From the NCBI GenBank assembly GCA_023078685.1, contig JALGAS010000005.1, forward strand, positions 2,976,001 through 3,040,000: 64,000 nucleotides of DNA, given 5' to 3'. This DNA is from Neopestalotiopsis rosae (lineage: Eukaryota; Ascomycota; Sordariomycetes; Amphisphaeriales; Sporocadaceae). Under the pieces are notes generated by a model. The model worked only from the letters and a program-made list of their open reading frames with translations, was not told where the DNA came from and ran no database searches. The position numbers and the translations under genes were made by a program. Below, piece after piece: positions 21,324-32,151 of this stretch (the first letter of the stretch is position 1; every line of letters begins with the position of its first letter).

Positions 21324-22373
21324 ACACATATGATACGATATCCGTACGCAAACCTCTGCTCGGTCATTACAATATGGGCATCAAGAGACCGGAGTATGGT
21401 TAGTTGAATGAATCTTGCAAGATCACATGAACATGCCATTTGATTCAATGTATTGTCAAGAAGGCTTGCGCCTTTGACCAGGGCTGTTTAGCAGATTGCA
21501 TCACGTGCTGATCCGGGTCCGTCGGGCAACAAGTCTCGAACCTTTTCTTATCCATTTGGGCTCATATCATATGTCGTAGTAGTGTGACATGGTGCCTGCC
21601 AAGCCTGCCAAGCTGCGCAACCGTCTGCCTAGAACCTAGAGAGAAAGAAAGAGACGGACTCTCGGGCTGCCGGGAATGTCGAGAAAATTGAGAAGGAACT
21701 CGGGACTTGCAATTGCACTGCTGAACGGGCTGACGGTAACGAAGGAAGACACCTACCTACACCTACTACGAGCGTACCTATCGTAATCTATCGTTTTTTT
21801 TTTCTCTCTCCCTTGTATTTAGCGTGCGCAGGGGAGTGCGTCACCCCTTCCAAAGCCACCGACCCACCACCCGCATTACATCATATCCCTGCCATTGGGC
21901 GCAACGTTTATTATCAGCGCAGCGAGGAAATAACGGGAAGATCTCAAGGGTCCCCCTCTGTGCATCACACGTTTGGCTCGCGGCAATTTGACCGGATGAT
22001 CACCGAGGCTGGTGACGAACCTGCATACATCATAACAGGGTCCAGACTGCCCAAGAACTCTTGGAAAAGGGCTCCATCCTGGCTGCGGATAGCCTGGGCT
22101 GGGCATAAGCTGGCTGCGTCTTGTCGTTCGTACATGTAGTCTGCAGACAAAAACTATAACGATTCCGTTGCTCCTTTCGCACGCTGTTTACCTTCTTTCT
22201 CTCTCACACTCAAATTCTAGTCATAGTGACATTTATCTCTTGTTTCATACGCTAGAGGAAAGTCGAAACTTGAATTGACAAAGCTTGAAGACTCCAAGAC
22301 CGTTTTCAGCTACCTCGTAACAAGTTTGTAACACCAGGACAGCAACTCAAAAAAACCAAGCTACACCAGCAAC

Positions 22374-23196
22374 ATGACTACCATGGCAGAAAGGCCGTTG
22401 GAGCAGATCCGAAGGGAAACCAAGTCGGCCCAAAGGACGCCTCACCTGCGCAAGCAAAACTTTGCTCGTCCAGACCAGATCGACTCCCTGGACAATATCA
22501 CGGGTTATGCCTACCACCACGACGGCCCCTACGATGCCACCTTGGCGTCGCGGAATAAGGATCCCAGATACGCTCCCGTTGAGGCCGTCAAGGAGAGTAA
22601 CCTGGAGGCCCTCAAGGCCACGCCCGCAGAGCACATTCAGGACTCGCTACGGAAAAAGGTGCCCTTGTCCGGCACCGCCGTCATCCCGCCTGGCCAAGAG
22701 GATTTTGCCGGTCGCACCATGAACTACGAGGAGGGAGCCGATCTCATGAGGGAGGAGGACGCTGCCGGTGGTCCTTACCGTAGGTGGAAGGATTACGACT
22801 ACGTGAGTTTCCTCATGCTTCCCATTGCGACGCATATATATATTTAAAACTACGAGTTACTGATACCCAAATCTCCAGAAATACTCCCCTGAGGACCTCA
22901 AGGGCAAAGCCGAGCCAGGCTTCTCCATGGACCGCCGTGCCAAGAACAACGGCCGCACGGAAGGTATGGAAGGCACAGGCGTATACGAGATGCAGCCAAG
23001 CGGCACATCGTCCAACGGTGCGGGCCACAAGGGCGAGGATGTCATGGTTCGTCAGCGCAGCTACAGCTCAGGCGCCGGCCCTTCGTCACCCAGGGGCGAG
23101 GGCTCAGGTCTGGACCGGAGCAACACCACCGGCAAGCGCCTGTCAATGGGCATCAAGAGGCGCATTGGCAGCTTGCGAAGAAAGTCACCAGAGTAA
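22374..23196 (+). CDS. Pal1-family cell morphology protein
   Basis: Two exons (22374-22802, 22879-23196) give 248 residues. The central block GYAYHHDGPYDATLASRN, PRYAPVEAVKESNLEALKAT and PLSGTAVIPPGQEDFAGRTMNYEEG is the Pal1 domain signature. In S. pombe and budding yeast, Pal1 proteins sit at growth sites and endocytic patches and affect cell shape. The C-terminal exon is Ser/Gly-rich with basic ends (GIKRRIGSLRRKSPE) and looks disordered. There is no signal peptide or membrane span, so a peripheral cortical role is inferred. The protein is shorter than yeast Pal1 and retains mainly the core domain. Two in-frame ATGs (residues 1 and 4) are possible starts. Confidence 0.88.
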
Positions 23197-24346
23197 ATGT
23201 GCCGTCAAATATATGACCACATTGAATTTGTTCGGGAATGTCCGCTAGCTTACAAGAGTCGGCATTCGTCGGGAAGAGCAAAGCTGTTGGGAAGTGGGTT
23301 ATGTGTATCATCATTTATAGAAGGCGTTCCGGGATTGCGCAAGCCAGCGTAGCAATTGGCATTAGAGAGCCATTTTATTTTCCAACTATATATTTTTCTG
23401 GGTCCAGAAATCGCCGGTGTATCTACTACTGCGAATAAAGTATTGTGAGAGTTTATATTCCTGTTTTTCAACGTCCCCTTCTCAAGCTGTCACATGTCTA
23501 GATGCTACTGTTCTTCCACCATCCAATTAAGATCACTGATTTCTAAGTGAAAGTTCACATGTCACAAATGTCTTTGTGATCAAGATGACCAGCGAGTTGA
23601 CGACCAAAAGATGTCGTACCCAAATCAACCTGTCGGGTGGACGAGGAAGCAGCAGCAATGACGGAGCTCTTTTCGGAAAGCCGGCAGAAGCTTTCCATAC
23701 GAACAAAAATACCTGCCAAAATCATTCTTATCTGTCCAATCGCAAATAATTAGAGAGCTTTAGGTTGGTGTCTAGATTCATATTATATCCGGGTGTGCCG
23801 GAAAGGTCTGGAGCTGGTCGAGGTGGAGCAAGAGTAGCGGTGCTATAGCGTGGGTATGAGCACCCATCATGATGTATACATGATTACCTGTATGTTCAAC
23901 TGTGGTAAGTTGGACACTATTACTTTTCGTATAAATGCGATGTATTAAGAAACATGTTGCGTAATCCGCATCCCATATCCCTGATCGTAGCATAGCAATC
24001 ACCAATTCACAGTGAGCTGGAGCATGATCTGTCGAATATAAGATGTTTTGGTTTTACAAATTGAGAATGTTCGTAAAGATATGGATAATAAAATAATCGT
24101 TGCAAAAGTCGAAGAACTCGTGAATCCAGAACTCCTCTCCGCGCTCGAAACCAAACTCTTGTTGTCCTGCCCAACCCAATCGTTTCTTCCTTGGAATATG
24201 TTAAACCCCCTTTTCGTGACGCTTGAATTCCCAACCACACCTGAACTTGCTCTATAGGTCATATTTGAATGGTTGCTTCGATGTTGGTATCTTTGGTATT
24301 AGACATTATCACCACTCAAGCCTCGTAAGCTGCAAATTTCAGACAT
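23197..24346. other. Convergent spacer between the Pal1 gene and PIL1
   Basis: 1.15 kb holding the two 3' UTRs. Short frames at 23778-24005 and 24048-24262 show no protein-like pattern. Nothing else is recognised. Confidence 0.5.
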
Positions 24347-25647
24347 CTATGCCACAATTTCGGTGCGGCCACGACGGTGTTCGCCATTAAGACCTCCGTC
24401 GCTGTCCAGATCCGAGTTTAGCTGCTCGTCCTCGTCCTCGTAATCGTGGCCCTTGTGTTCGCCAGCAGCTGCCCATGAATCACGGTCGTTGAGGGGAGCA
24501 TCCTGGCCAGACAGGTCAAGACCCTCGGAACGAGCCTTGATGTTGTTGCGGCGCCTTGTTGACAGAGTGCGGGCCCGAGTAGATAGCTTTGATGACACGG
24601 CCGCATTCGAGTTGACCCAGTTCGTCAACGAATCCTCGCAGTCCTGGATGATGGCTTTGCTAGCCTCGTATCCATCGTAGGCAGCGCGAGTCTCACCAGG
24701 AGTTACAGGGGTGTCGTCGATCAGTTCCAACAGGTGCTTTCCATAGCCAGCAATGATGGCAACCTTCTCGCAGTGTTCGCGCAGAGCATCGAATTGGTAT
24801 GTGTAGGCGGCCTTGACCTTCTCTCGGGTAATGTTGGACAGCTGGGCTTCGGCGACAAGCGATTCGGCTTCGGCACGGACAAGCTCTTGCTCGAGCACTA
24901 CAATCTTTGGCGAGTTGGGCTCCTTGTACTTGAGTTGAGCAATCTGGTCGGTGATCTTCTGCTTGCCTAGAGACAAAAGTAATGTTAGAATTATGAGAAG
25001 TATTTAGGTGGGGGTTTGGAAACATACGATCTCTGCTTGGTTGAACTGACGCCTCGATGTTTCTAATGCTCTTCATGGTGACGCGGTATTGGTCGTAACG
25101 GTCGATGTACTGATCCTCCAGCTCACCAATCTCGTAAAGCAGAACACCCAACTTGTCGGTGACGTCTGAGACATCTTCGTCGCCAGCTTCTCCCCAGATG
25201 GATAGTTGTTGCTAAAGTTCCCCTCGTTAGTATATGATGTACTTAATGTGCTCCGGGACCAAGAGTACATACTGCAACCTCCATACGCTCGCGTGCCACC
25301 TGTTCAAGACTGCGCATCACGTTTTTCTCCATCTTAACGAGCTGGGTGAGTTTCTTGGCCAGATCGGGGCCAAAAGCACCGGCAGCCTTGCCGCGGAGCG
25401 CATGGCCTGCGAAATTATCAGTGCATGAAATCGAATTGAGGGCCGAAAGCGATCGTACCGAAGGGGCTCTTGCCGAAGAGACGACCTGACTTGGTGCTCG
25501 ATGTTGGAGGTGGGGGGCTCTGTGAGAAAATTTGGATCAGCACATGCAAGACCTAGAGGTAATCGTAGTGAAAGGAAAAGCAACTCGTACCTGAATCTGC
25601 GAGGCAGTCGGCGCCCTGGTCTGGCGCATAGAGTATGTACGATGCAT
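24347..25647 (-). CDS. pil1: Eisosome core component Pil1/Lsp1
   Basis: Five exons (25591-25647, 25459-25519, 25273-25406, 25028-25211, 24347-24966) give 351 residues, against 339 in yeast Pil1. It is a BAR-domain protein that assembles at the plasma membrane to form eisosomes. The basic N-terminus MHRTYSMRQTRAPT precedes GRLFGKSPFGHALRGKAAGAFGP split over introns. The BAR region runs from about residue 45 to 270 (FGPDLAKKLTQLVKMEKNV, RYDQYRVTMKSIRNIE, SNITREKVKAAYTYQFDAL). The acidic tail ends with EHRRGRTEIVA. Dense small exons at the 5' end are usual for this gene in filamentous fungi. Phosphorylation by Pkh-type kinases is known for the family but not visible here. Confidence 0.96.
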
Positions 25648-28398
25648 GGTGACGGCGGGTTGAGAATGAAGATGGCTGTGTGTGATCGGGTATGGTATGC
25701 TGCTGTAGGCTAACAAGCTATGTGTTGATAGAGACTGGCATCAAAGAACAACGGTCGTCAACAAAGGGGTCCGGCGGGGTGATGACTAGTTTTATAATAG
25801 AATTTTGGCCGGGGGATCAGATGGGATGCATCGGTGAACTCTGAAGCCGAAACGACAGTGTGGTGTTTGGGCCCCCAATCCAACCCATGCTTGCCATGCC
25901 ATCAATGGCTCTTTCTGACCACTACACAGTACTTTGTGCGTCCGCAGGCGGGCTGGCGGGATAGTCGGGGGAACCGTAGCAATGTTGCTCGTTCGTTACT
26001 CCTACGTCATCACTCATGCAGTTAGGGACTAGCGTAGGAGCGGCGCAACTGCAGGAGCCAGTGAGCCCAATCCGGTGGGAGCCATAGGGAGCCAAGTGGG
26101 CTGTAAACCTTTTCTGGGAGCCGTCCCCCGTTCCTGAGATTGTCAATGGCATCACCAGAAACGGCATCTATCACAATATTGGACTAGGTAAACTAGGTAA
26201 ACAGAGAGACGCCCTGGCACATTCGATCTGAGATGCGCACTTCGACACCCGGTTTTGTGCTTAGACTGCGGTGGGTATTGCCGCATACGCCAGACGTGCC
26301 AGGTCCCTCTCTGGGGGACCTGGCATCAACCATGCTGCTTTAAAGCCCAACCTCTGAATCACTTCTGGCATGCCCTGCGTTTCCCCATGAACGTGGCATG
26401 GAAATCGAAACTCGGATACAACAAATGGCATGTCTGTAAAATCCTTGACCAATGTCTTGACTGGGAACTCATCATATGCTACAAGATCCGTCTGGGTGGC
26501 TAAGGTATAGCAACTGACCCCGTCGTAAAAGTGACTGCTATCTCCAAGTCAATGTTGCCTCGTCTTTGGGTTGCCCGCGATTCTAATAAAGGGAATTATG
26601 AGCTGACCAATCTGTGTAAGGTTTCATCTGAATTTGCATGAGCTGGAGGAGACATCTTCAATGGATATTGTGAAATAGTCAAACAGGTATATGCCTTTTA
26701 GCTATCTAGGATCTACAGACACAGGAACCAGGGCTGTAACTAGGTTATGACCATCTTGGGAGCTCCGGGGTGGACCCAGCACGAGTACGACATTAAGGGT
26801 ATTGTTTTTATATTAATACCAAGATCCAGACACTATAAGGACACCGGGGCACGTCTTCAGGGACGCCATATAGAACATGGCTTGTATTTACTATTCATAA
26901 AAAGCCGAGCAGTATAAAGCATCTCAGTAGACTGGATGGCCAAACTGCCAATTATCTCGTTTTGCCAATGGACCAAATGCACTGGCGCAAGTATCAAATC
27001 TGAAGTGAACTTGTTGCTGAGGATATGCATCACGTAACTCATCAATTCAGAAGTCTTGCCATCCAGCTACCTCAGATGTAGAACCCTACGAAGTTCATAT
27101 CAATTGAAAACTTGAAATGTAAATATTCATTGGACTACAGCTGGATAAAGACAAGTATGATTAAAGCGGCAGCGACAGTGCTATGCCCGATCTGGTGTAG
27201 AAAACATTGAAGGGTCTTGATCTGCTGGGCAACCACTTTGGCTTTGGAGCAACAAAGCAGCATTGAAGTGGCAGATGCCAAGCGACGGATCATACTTTAA
27301 CGGCAATGAACTGTTGGCATTCCAGGGCAATGTCCACTGATTACTGGCAGATCTACCCTTATTAACCTGCCTGGGTCTGGGTCCGCGCGCAAGTCAATCG
27401 GAGATCTTTCAGTCTGCCGAACGGACAATAACACAGTACATAGTACTCTGTACTTCAAGTACTCAGTTCACGTAACACACGACGTCATAAGCCGTTGGGC
27501 ACATTCGATATAACCATAAGCTTTCCCATGTCTCAATGTATGTCGACCCCGTCAAAGTGACTGGGATGCAGGTCGCTACTCCTACGGATTGGTAATTCGC
27601 GTTGCGACTGTCCTAGGTACTGATGAGAATTCGTTCAAATGATTGGGACCACCTTATTACCTTTGCGAGCGGTCGGAAGATGGAGTCAGATCTGTGGGAC
27701 GAGAATGCGCAGCAAGGTGAGCACCAAATGGTCAGGATACATTTGTATGCCTGTGGAGAATCGCGGGTGTGCTACGCGACGTAGAGACTGCACCGCCACA
27801 AGGGCGCTAGGCACGTGGCTTGTATGTGAGGGCAGTCGCTTCAGTTCTGAGGCGTATGCATCAATCGCGACGCGCCTTCCACATCGTACCTTTCATCGTC
27901 GCCCATCATGGGAAGGGACGGTTAGAAGAAATATTCGAGTCATCCCTCATGCCCATCTGAGAAATCATCATTTCTCGTCCGTTATGTGTATCTTACATCT
28001 GTCGCTTTCGAGATGGATGGTGCCGTGGCCAACAACAGCACACCTGCAGAATCATCTTAAGCGCGTACATAAAAGACATTTTCATCTCAATCGTATTGAC
28101 CCTCGTCTTTCACATTCTCAACAATTCATATCCAAACATCATCGGATTTGATCTCTCCTCACACGACCATCTCTTTACTTTCTATCCGCGACAGCAGGAA
28201 CAAAATTGTTGGCCAGATTTGACGATGTTTCACCAATTGTAAGCGAATCACAAGTCTGATAGCAAACGGGAGCCATCTACTTCGCCCTTCTTTTCGTGGA
28301 AAGCAGTTGCGTCATTGATACTTTCCCATCTTTGTTGCCATCTACGAAAGACGACCGTTCAGCATTCCACAGCCACCGCGAATTTTGTCATCGTGACA
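25648..28398. other. Spacer between PIL1 and KMT6
   Basis: 2.75 kb between divergent genes, with promoters expected at both ends. A 9-bp inverted repeat (CCAGGTCCC...GGGACCTGG) forms a hairpin at about 26299-26324. The 170-codon frame at 27639-28151 has no recognisable domain and was not accepted. The middle, about 26500-27600, is AT-leaning and featureless. Confidence 0.5.
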
Positions 28399-31300
28399 AT
28401 GAGTCGCAATGAGCCTATCGACCTGACCTCCGACTCGTCGGAGGTGGGGGGTCCTGCCAGTCGACAGCCACCAAAGCCTCTGAATCAACCTGGTCGGATA
28501 GTACCACCACCGTTTCTGTCTGGGGTCATCAACCCACCTGTCACGGGTCGAAGTTTCCCGAGACCAGGACCGAGCGAATATTCTCAGATGCCTCTTCACA
28601 CCTCGAGCACAGGACCTATTTGTACTCCAAGGCAGGGACCCAAAGATGTTGTGCCTTTGGCGACTTCCGCAGCCAGGACAAATAGTAAAAACATCTCTAG
28701 ATACGCACAAGATGGTACTTCTTCTATCCAAATTCCATTGCGCTCATCCCAGAAACGTGTCGCACATCAGACGCCGCGAAGACGGGATTGGACAGCGCCT
28801 CAAATTGAAGAGGCACTGCGCGGACTTGCCAATGACATTGGCATCCAAAGCGCGAGGCGCACAAATCGACTTTTGCTCACCTCTTGGAGAGAGGCGACAT
28901 CCAAAAACACGCACACTTCCAGAAAAAATTGGTTCGCTGAACTGCAGCCCATTCCCGTTGAACCCGGCAGGGATACTCTGAAGCTAAAGACCAAGGTATG
29001 TCATGCCCCCTCCTCATCATTTGAAAGCTGAGCGCTAAATAAAAGCAGCAAATTGGTCCTGGTCGGACGGGAAAGCAAGAAAAGCGCGAACACTACAAGA
29101 TCACGAGCATAAAAACGGACAAGGAGGCAGTTCCGAATTATGACTTCCACTATGTTGAGATATCTAAGAATATACTGTCACCGAACACTATGCTGGGCTT
29201 TGTGCCTCACCTGCGAGACCTGGCAGACCATGAAGAGTCCAAGTACAGATTATGGCTCAAGGAGTTGGAGAGTATGGACAAAATTTCCGGATTCCAAACT
29301 TCTAGTCGGCAGGACAAAGTGAGGAAAACTTGTCAAAAAGAAAGGGCAACTACTCTACTACTTCATCTCCCGTCCTGGTTGAAGAAGCTGTCCATTGATG
29401 GCTGCACAAAAGAAAAGCTCATTCAGCACATGGCAAGCCAAACAGATGCTGTAACACCTCAACAAAAGTCCAGCATTCTCCAATCCTACGGCGAAGGGAG
29501 TGATTCACACGTATCCAAGACGGTCAGCCTTTTCACTGAGGCATTCGACAAAGTTTTCGACGACGATGACGCATGGGAAGAAGGAGCGGTGACGCTCCGA
29601 GATGTCCTGCTTCTTGACGAGTCTGTGGACTCTGTTGCCGACTCCAAAAAAAATCTTAAGGACACACCGAGTCAGGTGAGACATGTTGAAGAAGATACAA
29701 GTGTGGAATCCTTTCTTGAGACACATGCACTTCTTGGTTGCGTAGTGTGCTGCAGTCACTCTTGTGAGCATGGAGAGTACGGCTTGGACAATGAGCGCCA
29801 ACGATTCTCCGTAGAAGCCGCCGGCCTTACGTCGCTCATCCGCAAAAAGGCGATTGCTGGCGGAGCTACACAGAAACCAGCACAAACACCCTGCAGCGAA
29901 GAGTGCTATCTCAATAAATCACCAAGCACTCACGTTACTCAAGTTAATAGTAATTGGAGCGGCAAGGAGACTGCACTGCTCAGAACCGCCGTTGCATTGC
30001 TGTGCGATACTAGCATGCCAGTCCAGTGCTTGACGGCTACCTTCATAAAACGACCATGCTGGGAAGTGCACCGACATATGGAAACGCTGAATCTACACCT
30101 TCCGAAAGCACCTCCAAAGTCTCCGAGAAGACCTAAGCCGGTTGCCTGGTACGATAGACACAAAAAATTGTTGATTGGCGACTGGCAAGAACAAACTATG
30201 ACGCATGAGCACCAGATGAAAGAGCACTTTGATCCGTGCAACCATGATGGGCCTTGCACAAGAGACAATTGCGGGTGTGCAAGGAATGGCCTCATGTGCG
30301 AACGATTCTGCCAGTGTACAGCCGAGACATGTGCCATCAAGTTTACTGGCTGCGCTTGCCATTCGCTTGGCCAAAGTTGCTTACCTCGACAGAAGGGAGA
30401 GAAAGGAGAGAGACCTTGCATATGCGTCCAGCTCAACCGAGAGTGTGATCCGAATCTGTGCTATAGTTGCGGAGCAATCGAGCGAGCAGATCCAAGGAAT
30501 GCGAGCAATGATTGGTTGTATACACATGGCTGCCAGAATTGCGCATTGCAACGCGGCAAATTCAAGTCGCTCCTTCCTGGCAAATCGACGATTGACGGCT
30601 GTGGGTACGGACTTTTCACAGCAGAGGATATCCGACAAGACGATTTCGTGATTGAGTATGTTGGAGAGCTGATATCTCAAGATGAAGGAGTGCGCCGTGA
30701 AGCACGGCGTGGTGATATCTTCGACGAGCAGCAACAATCCTCGTATCTTTTCACCCTTCTCGAGCAGGAAGGCACATGGGTTGATGCTGCTATTTACGGA
30801 AATCTTAGCAGATACATCAATCATCAAGACGACGGCAACATAATGCCCCAGATTCTCTACGTCGGTGGGGAGTACCGGATCAAGTTTACTGCCCAACGCG
30901 ACATCAAGACCGGAGAAGAGCTGTTCTTCAATTATGGAAAGGAATTTCCCAACCTCACAAAGCAGTTGCTTGACAGCCAGAAGGCCGAGAATGAGGCCCA
31001 CGAGCAGGACCTGCGTGAAGGCGGCGAGGATGGCGCCGATGAACCTCGTGATGCAAGACGTCAGAAACGGGGTCGCAGGCCTAAGAAATCATTCGCAGTG
31101 CTCAGTTCCGACATAGTAGACGAGGCGGATCATGATGGTGAAGACGAGGCAGATCACGCGAGCGAGGAGGAGCTGCCGACTCCGCGCCGAGGAAGTGGCC
31201 CTCGCTCCCGGCACCGTGTCGCGGAATCCCCTGCCGTTGATTTTGAGACTCCCTCCCGCAGACGAAGGCTATTTAGTCGAGCCCAGGCATTACAGTCGTC

Positions 31301-31598
31301 TAGCTTTGCGCCAACAACTGAGCAATACTTCCAACCCATTGATAACGATGAGCACACTGAGACTACCGTTTCTCCCCAACAGTCATCTCAAACCGGACAA
31401 AAGAAGCGAGGCAGACCCAAGAGGTTACCTCAAGATGAAGCCGTGACGACTAATAAGAGAGCCAGAAGCGGCAGTCACAAAGTTACGCGATCTAGAGTTG
31501 ACAGGAACAAGAACTACGAGGAAGAAAGTGACACGAGCAGTACTGATTTGATCAGTCGGAGTCGCGTTAGGAAGCGGCCCGCGAGATATGATGACTAG
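28399..31598 (+). CDS. kmt6: PRC2 histone H3K27 methyltransferase KMT6 (EZH2/SET-7)
   Basis: Two exons (28399-28995, 29049-31598) give 1048 residues. It is the catalytic subunit of Polycomb repressive complex 2, placing methyl groups on H3 lysine 27 and silencing facultative heterochromatin. A disordered Pro/Ser-rich N-terminus (about 1-200) precedes the PRC2-interaction half. The pre-SET CXC region is at about 594-704 (CNHDGPCTRDNCGC, CERFCQC, ACHSLGQSC). The SET domain is at about 713-830 (GYGLFTAEDI, EYVGELIS, SRYINHQ, GEELFFNYG). The tail of over 200 residues is acidic and contains two AT-hook-like cores, RGRRPK near 873 and RGRPK near 984. The intron ends AAGCAG, so two acceptors 3 nt apart are possible. 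Animal EZH2 lacks this tail. Confidence 0.95.
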
Positions 31599-32151
31599 GT
31601 CAATTGGCTCCACGAAGACGACAAGGGACACTGTTATCGATTTTGAACATGGCATTTTGAACATGGCATTTTTAACATAGCAAAAGCACGTTATCGCAGA
31701 GCAATGAGCGAGATTTTTGGAGCAGGCTGTTTTCATTTCTGGATTCAAGTAACGGTGACAGAAATATGGACAAGACGGGGGAACTTTTGCTTGTGGCGCA
31801 GCGCGATGACCGCATCTAGGCCCTGCAGATACCCAATCATTCTAGCCAATCCCATTAGCATAATAGTGTCAGATGGGCAACTATTGCTCCGGTAAGGTTA
31901 CCACCCTGCCAAGGAGTTCGCCGGCGAGCGAGATTTACGGATTATAATGAAACAACTCGCCTCGAGCAAGCGATTTTGTTTGCAATCATTCATTCATCGC
32001 TTTCCTTTTGTCTCCTTTTTGTGGCTCATAATCCAACGGCAAGGTGCGTTGGAGGGAGCGCGGATTGTTATCGAGCAGAGTCTAAACTCAGGCAATTCAT
32101 ATTCTCGATAATCCAGCGCCGGGAATCATCTCGGCATTGTAAAAAAGGGAA
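31599..32151. other. Spacer between KMT6 and the Clr5-domain gene
   Basis: 553 bases in tandem orientation: the KMT6 3' end, the tandem repeat above, and the promoter/leader of the next gene. No other feature is seen. Confidence 0.5.
31641..31682. repeat. Short tandem repeat, 14-nt unit
   Basis: Two perfect copies of TTTTGAACATGGCA followed by a third copy with changes (TTTTTAACATAGCA), just past the KMT6 stop and probably in its 3' UTR. Confidence 0.8.

Larger units (their letters stand above)
20182..22373. other. Spacer between USB1 and the Pal1-family gene
   Basis: 2.2 kb between divergently transcribed genes. It contains the AT-rich palindrome and the poly-A run listed separately. A pyrimidine-rich promoter/leader zone precedes 22374, with CTCTCTCCC and TCTTTCTCTC runs at 21800-22210. 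No coding gene is supported. Confidence 0.5.

Noticed and set aside
27639..28151. 170-codon frame upstream of KMT6
   Set aside because: Composition is not protein-like (many Arg, His and Cys scattered), with no domain and no splice support. Probably leader or spacer DNA.
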